From contig CAKQRW010000044.1 in the NCBI GenBank assembly GCA_934271655.1, positions 1-26,346 on the forward strand: 26,346 bases of DNA, in the 5' to 3' direction. The notes beneath the pieces are model-generated. The model was given only the letters and a program-made list of their open reading frames with translations, was not told where the DNA came from and did not search any database. The position numbers were made by a program, and so were the translations under genes. Of the stretch, positions 22,457 to 26,346 are shown in pieces (position 1 is the stretch's first letter; each line of letters starts with the position of its first letter). The DNA is from an uncultured Bacteroidaceae bacterium (GTDB lineage Bacteria; Bacteroidota; Bacteroidia; Bacteroidales; Bacteroidaceae).

Positions 22457-23233
22457 TCAATATGGATACTTGTAATTGATGGTGAGATAGCATTTCACGC
22501 CTTTTGTGCTTTGGTAATTGGCCAGCTGCAAGGCTGCGTGGGTTCCGTCTGCAAGGCGTACGATGAACACATGGTTGTTGTGCTCATACCTTGGCGGCAT
22601 GGGAGGGATGTGGATGCTTAGCCATGATGACAGCACATTATTTATATATGTGCCCTGGTTGCCGATGATGCCCTGAAGCATCTGGTCTTGCACAGCCCAT
22701 ACATCTGTGGTGTTCCATTCGTCTTTCACAAACAGTTCCTCGGCATAGCTCTCGCTGCTTTCTGGAAGGTCGTCCATGCTGGTCAGCTGTGTCTCATATA
22801 CAGCGCCGCCGTTGGTGCGCACATTGTTGCGGTGTACGGCTATGTCCCAGTCTTGTGGCTCTGCGTGTGCAGCAGTGGGGTAGAATGACCTGAACTCATT
22901 GCGTGAGAGTCCCTCGCCAAACACGTCGTACCAGCGCAGGTATATGCCTGTTTGCTTCTCCGCTGTCTCGTCATGGATGGTGTCTCCGCTGGCTTCTATC
23001 GGTATGGAGCATGTTATCACGCCTGGCGTGTTTTCTGAAGCGAGGCTGTTTCTCAGTTCGCTGAAGTCGATGTAGTGCCAGTCTGTCCAGCTTGACGCGT
23101 CGACGGTCAGCACGCCATCTTTGTCTTCTGTGGCTCCGCTGTCTGCGTCGTCATAAATGTCGTCGAGGATGCCGTGGCAAGATGAGAGGGACAGAAGTGA
23201 GGCGAGGCTCATCAATAGTATGTTTTTTTTCAT
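22457..23233 (-). CDS. HmuY-like heme-binding lipoprotein
   Basis: A 258-residue lipoprotein (MKKNILLMSLASLLSLSSC, lipidated Cys19) resembling the HmuY family, which captures heme at the cell surface and passes it to HmuR. Typical features are QDWDIAVHRNNVRTNGGAVYET (about 127-148), and near the end VFIVRLADGTHAALQLANYQ with TINYKYPY. Several histidines (20, 53, 87, 123, 134, 208, 218, 221) and methionines are possible heme ligands; the pair used cannot be decided by eye. The first four bases overlap the stop of the calycin-like gene (ATGA), indicating translational coupling. The TonB receptor follows 82 bases later, matching the hmuY-hmuR order known from Porphyromonas. Confidence 0.82.
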   Translation of the reverse strand: MKKNILLMSLASLLSLSSCHGILDDIYDDADSGATEDKDGVLTVDASSWTDWHYIDFSELRNSLASENTPGVITCSIPIEASGDTIHDETAEKQTGIYLRWYDVFGEGLSRNEFRSFYPTAAHAEPQDWDIAVHRNNVRTNGGAVYETQLTSMDDLPESSESYAEELFVKDEWNTTDVWAVQDQMLQGIIGNQGTYINNVLSSWLSIHIPPMPPRYEHNNHVFIVRLADGTHAALQLANYQSTKGVKCYLTINYKYPY

Positions 23234-23775
23234 CTGTTGCCTGTTGTGAAGTTTGTGACTATAGGGAAAGGCATGTTGCCCAACTGGAAGGTGTTCGTTA
23301 CAGAAAGTCCGCCGCTTGTCTTCTTTACACTGATGGTGCTGTTGTCTGTGAAGGTGTATATGTTGTCAAACACAGGCACTTCTACTCCGTTGTTCTGGCG
23401 TGCAGCTTTGAAATGCATTGTCAGTCCATCTGTGCCGTATGTTTTGGTGAATGAGTCGGAGGACGCATCGTATGGAATGTTGCTGATGATGTACGAGCCA
23501 AGGGTCAGGTTGCCCATCATGGTGTTGGGCAGCGAGTATTCTGGTACGATGACATTGATGGTGTTGTTTGTGTTGGCTGTGATCTTGTATTCAATATTGG
23601 CAGAGTAAGTCTCATTGGAGGCTGGTGTCGATACGGTCACCTCGTTCGTGCCCGCATATGTGGCCGCAATGGCTTCTGCCTGGGTGGGATTGTTTTCGTC
23701 ATTGTCGCTGTCTCCGCATGAGGCCATTGAGCAGAGTCCCATAATCATTAAAGCTAATACCTTGAGTGTCTTCAT
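23230..23775 (-). CDS. Calycin-like beta-barrel lipoprotein
   Basis: A 181-residue lipoprotein: MKTLKVLALMIMGLCSMASC with Cys20 as the lipidation site, followed by GDSDNDENN, an acidic run like the surface-export signal of Bacteroidetes lipoproteins. The mature part is rich in Thr, Asn and Val and consists of predicted beta-strands; MMGNLTLGSYIISNIPYD and the general pattern match the calycin-like domain proteins of Bacteroidales. The ligand is unknown. It is the first gene of the operon with the HmuY-like protein (4-base overlap) and the TonB receptor, so it probably binds or presents the same ligand or modulates uptake. A good promoter lies about 70 bases upstream. Confidence 0.75.
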   Translation of the reverse strand: MKTLKVLALMIMGLCSMASCGDSDNDENNPTQAEAIAATYAGTNEVTVSTPASNETYSANIEYKITANTNNTINVIVPEYSLPNTMMGNLTLGSYIISNIPYDASSDSFTKTYGTDGLTMHFKAARQNNGVEVPVFDNIYTFTDNSTISVKKTSGGLSVTNTFQLGNMPFPIVTNFTTGNR

Positions 23776-23842
23776 TCTTTTGTCTTTCTTATTTATTACA
23801 ATCTTTTTACTCCATAATGTTTGTTCGTTCGCAAATCGGGCG

Positions 23843-23873
23843 CAAAGTTACGGCAATCATTTTATATGCACAA
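23843..23873 (-). promoter_or_regulatory. Promoter of the calycin/HmuY/TonB-receptor operon
   Basis: Minus-strand TTG (23871-23873), 20 bases, then TAACTTTG (23843-23850), an exact match to the Bacteroidetes pattern. Transcription would start near 23836, giving a leader of about 60 bases. I see no evident Fur-box-like palindrome overlapping it. Confidence 0.7.
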
Positions 23874-23955
23874 TCCTCATTTTTGAGTATTTTGCGGTTT
23901 TAATTATGTAACATATGGCTTTGATGACGTTTTATCTACACTTTTTGATATTTTT

Positions 23956-23990
23956 TTTGCTGTATGGCACTTCTAAAACAAGTATATTTG
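23956..23990 (+). promoter_or_regulatory. Promoter of the GH43 gene
   Basis: TATATTTG (23983-23990) is an exact -7 element about 33 bases before the ATG. The nearest TTTG (23956-23959) is 23 bases upstream, slightly too far, so the -33 half is weak and the promoter may need an activator. Confidence 0.5.
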
Positions 23991-24023
23991 TGGTCATAAA
24001 CTATTTTTTCTTTCAAAGGCTAT

Positions 24024-26339
24024 ATGAACAAGATGTATGCAAAGATTGTGCTTGTGGCGATGACTCTCATGACCAACGCCACATCAGGCATGGCGCAGGA
24101 GACTTCAGAGGCTGTGCCGGCAAAGGCGTTCACCAAGCAATGGACGGCCGACCAGGGTGACGGAACATATGTCAATCCTGTTGTCAATGCTGATTTTCCT
24201 GACATTGACCTTCTGCGTGTTGGGGACACTTATTACATGATGACCACTACTATGTATCATTTCCCTGGAGCTACTATTCTGAAAAGCAAGGATCTTGTCA
24301 ACTGGGAATTTTGCGCTAATCCTCTTGAGAAGATTGACGACAATGATGCCTATAATCTGCTTAATGGCAAGCATCATTATTCACAGGGACAGTGGGCCAC
24401 GTCGCTCAAGTACCATGAAGGCAGGTTTTATCTTTATTTCATCTGCTACGGCCGTAGCGGAGTGGACCAGACGCAGCAGGTGCTTCTCACAGCCGCCAAT
24501 CCAGAGGGAGCCTGGAACATGACAAAGATGTCTGACCATTATTATGATTCAGGATGGCTCTTTGATGATGGGGATAACGGTGATGGCAACGTGTATGTGG
24601 CGTGTGGCATCAACCATATTTGGGTGAACAGGCTCGACCCGAAATCTCTGGCTAAGAAGGAAGGCAAGGAGGTCATTGTACGGGAGAGCAGCGGACTGGA
24701 GGGGTGCCGCATGTATCACATAGGTGACTACTATTATATATATGCCACTTATGGCGGATGGAATGCCAGCCAGACTGTCTTCCGCTCAAAAAGTCCTATG
24801 GGACCATATGAGGAATGCGAAAAACGCATTTTTGAGAATCAGTTCATTCACCAGGGGGCGCTCGTGCAGACGCAGACTGGCGAATGGTGGACTGTCCTCT
24901 TCAAGGATGCTGGGGCAATAGGGCGCATCCCTTATCTGGAGCCTGTGAAATGGGTGGATGGATGGCCTGTGATAGGAAACGACGGCATCGATGTGAGCAA
25001 GGATGGCAAGGCTTATCCTAAACCGAATGTGGGCAAGACTTATCCTGCCTCTTGCATAGCCAGCAATGACCCATTCGCAAGCCCTGTTCTTGGCAAGCAA
25101 TGGCAATGGAACCACAATTGTGTGGAGTCGGCCTGGAGCCTGGCAGAGCGTCCGGGATTCATGAGGCTGTATACGGCCAGCGTGACTGACAACTTGAACT
25201 CCGCGCGCAACTCGCTCACGCAGCGCATTCAGGGCTACAGCCCTAATGGCACGGCTTCTTCCAAAGTCTCAAACTCCTACGGCATAGTGAAGATGGACAT
25301 CGGCGGAATGAAGGAGGGGGATGTGGCAGGGCTTGCTGTGTTCCAGAATCCATTCTCGTTTATTGGAGTTAAAATGAAGGATGGAAAGAAAATGCTTTAT
25401 AGTGAACGGTGCACTTTCAACAGCCAGGTCCTGAAAAAGGAGAAAAGCATGACGGGAATAGCATTGGATTCAGACACGGTCTACTTCAAGGCTGTTGTCA
25501 ACTATGGGACGGCGACATGCAAATTCCTCTACAGCACTGACAATAAAGTGTATAAGCCATGGGGATGCACTATGAATATGGGCTATACACTTGATTATTT
25601 CGTGGGACAGCGCTTTTATATATTCAACTATGCCACAGAAGCTCTTGGAGGGCATGTGGATGTTGACTGGTTCTCCACAGAACCTGAGTTCACCGAGGAA
25701 GACTTCTACACTCCAGGCATGCTTGCGGATATGGCTGTGAAGCCTGTCGCGCCCAAATGTGATCCCGCAACGATTTTCCCTCTCACTAAGGAAGATTTTG
25801 ACCCAAGCATTTATATGACAGGAAGCGTTAGGACCATGACGGCGCAAGGGCATCATATGCTCTGTTTCATTCCTGGAAAGAATGGCTTCGGAGGATGGCG
25901 TTGCGAGAATGGCGCAGACATATCAGACTATAAGTATCTTGTCGTAAGAACAGTCACAAAGGTGCCTGGAACTAAATTCTGCCTTTATGATAAAGATAAT
26001 TACTGGGCCGCAGCCTACGAGTGCGATATGAGCAACAGCAAAGAAGTTGTCATCAATCTTGACGACCTTTCTACAGCAACGGGTACAAGGATAGACCCGC
26101 GCAACATTCGTATGGCAGGCTTTAAGGGTACAGGTTCTACAATTTATCTGTCTGATATTTTCCTCAGTAATGATGGAGTGACTAATGTCACTACACATGT
26201 AGGCAAAGTAGATGTAGATGGCGATGTCTCGGACATGCATGATATTTACAATGCAAGCGGTATCCGTACAGATAACTTGCATAATGGACTTAATGTAATA
26301 AAAGGAGAGAAAGGCGTACGGAAATTGATTGTAAAGTAA
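24024..26339 (+). CDS. Secreted glycoside hydrolase family 43 enzyme (beta-xylosidase/arabinofuranosidase type) with C-terminal sorting-like tail
   Basis: A 771-residue exported enzyme expected to release xylose or arabinose from plant polysaccharides. Signal peptide 1-24 ends SGMA. The five-bladed GH43 domain covers about 45-335: the candidate catalytic base is Asp60 in NADFPDIDLLRVGDTYYM, the pKa-modulating Asp is Asp175 in YYDSGWLFDD, and the catalytic acid is Glu226 in SSGLEGCRMY. A beta-sandwich like the C-terminal domain of beta-xylosidases follows (about 350-560). Then comes a region of about 150 residues that looks like a further beta-rich module, and a tail (about 730-771) reading NASGIRTDNLHNGLNVIKG and ending RKLIVK, which resembles the type IX sorting tails common in Prevotella. 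No polysaccharide-utilisation partner genes (SusC/SusD) are visible in the window. Substrate specificity is not decidable by eye. Confidence 0.9.
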   Translation: MNKMYAKIVLVAMTLMTNATSGMAQETSEAVPAKAFTKQWTADQGDGTYVNPVVNADFPDIDLLRVGDTYYMMTTTMYHFPGATILKSKDLVNWEFCANPLEKIDDNDAYNLLNGKHHYSQGQWATSLKYHEGRFYLYFICYGRSGVDQTQQVLLTAANPEGAWNMTKMSDHYYDSGWLFDDGDNGDGNVYVACGINHIWVNRLDPKSLAKKEGKEVIVRESSGLEGCRMYHIGDYYYIYATYGGWNASQTVFRSKSPMGPYEECEKRIFENQFIHQGALVQTQTGEWWTVLFKDAGAIGRIPYLEPVKWVDGWPVIGNDGIDVSKDGKAYPKPNVGKTYPASCIASNDPFASPVLGKQWQWNHNCVESAWSLAERPGFMRLYTASVTDNLNSARNSLTQRIQGYSPNGTASSKVSNSYGIVKMDIGGMKEGDVAGLAVFQNPFSFIGVKMKDGKKMLYSERCTFNSQVLKKEKSMTGIALDSDTVYFKAVVNYGTATCKFLYSTDNKVYKPWGCTMNMGYTLDYFVGQRFYIFNYATEALGGHVDVDWFSTEPEFTEEDFYTPGMLADMAVKPVAPKCDPATIFPLTKEDFDPSIYMTGSVRTMTAQGHHMLCFIPGKNGFGGWRCENGADISDYKYLVVRTVTKVPGTKFCLYDKDNYWAAAYECDMSNSKEVVINLDDLSTATGTRIDPRNIRMAGFKGTGSTIYLSDIFLSNDGVTNVTTHVGKVDVDGDVSDMHDIYNASGIRTDNLHNGLNVIKGEKGVRKLIVK

Positions 26340-26346
26340 AAAGTGC

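Overview
The window looks like chromosomal DNA of a Bacteroidales bacterium, most likely a Prevotellaceae relative. Reasons: several intergenic regions carry the Bacteroidetes promoter pattern (TTTG or TTG, about 20 bases, then TAnnTTTG); there is a calycin/HmuY/TonB-receptor trio, a DUF4924-LysE pair, a DUF4827 lipoprotein, and a secreted GH43 enzyme whose C-terminus resembles a type IX sorting tail. Genus is inference. I see no rRNA, tRNA, CRISPR array, transposase, integrase or phage gene, and no clearly broken gene.

Layout. 1-1432 (+): the last codons of an upstream gene, then an SLC1/DAACS-type symporter. 1433-1844: a convergent intergenic region holding a nine-unit array of 22-23-bp repeats that ends in a long hairpin. 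1845-10601 (-): an ECF sigma factor with its own palindromic promoter region, then a run read right to left: LysE-type exporter, DUF4924, rfbD, prfC, Sua5/YrdC, CLC chloride transporter with CBS domains, fmt. 10899-11873 (+): ROK sugar kinase with a good promoter. 11907-11948: strong bidirectional terminator. 11988-16484 (-): NfeD-like protein, flotillin-like SPFH protein, DUF4827 lipoprotein and GlmM. 16660-20040 (+): DUF1846 protein, a nucleoside-recognition (gate) membrane protein 4 bases later, and a HAD hydrolase. 20229-20286: terminator with perfect 26-bp arms. 20425-23775 (-): calycin-like lipoprotein, HmuY-like lipoprotein, TonB receptor (probable heme uptake). 24024-26339 (+): GH43 family glycosidase.

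Most genes are housekeeping: translation (fmt, prfC, Sua5), envelope precursors (rfbD, glmM), membrane organisation (NfeD/flotillin). The accessory parts are the heme-type uptake operon and the divergent xylan/arabinan-type glycosidase.

The least explained signal is intergenic. Four separate gaps carry imperfect tandem arrays with unit lengths of 19-23 bp but unrelated sequences (1553-1752, 9061-9207, 13501-13619, 19180-19264). Three lie directly upstream of a gene; one lies between convergent genes and ends in an inverted copy of its own unit. The shared period with unshared sequence suggests a common generating process or a length-based role, and is the main item for follow-up.
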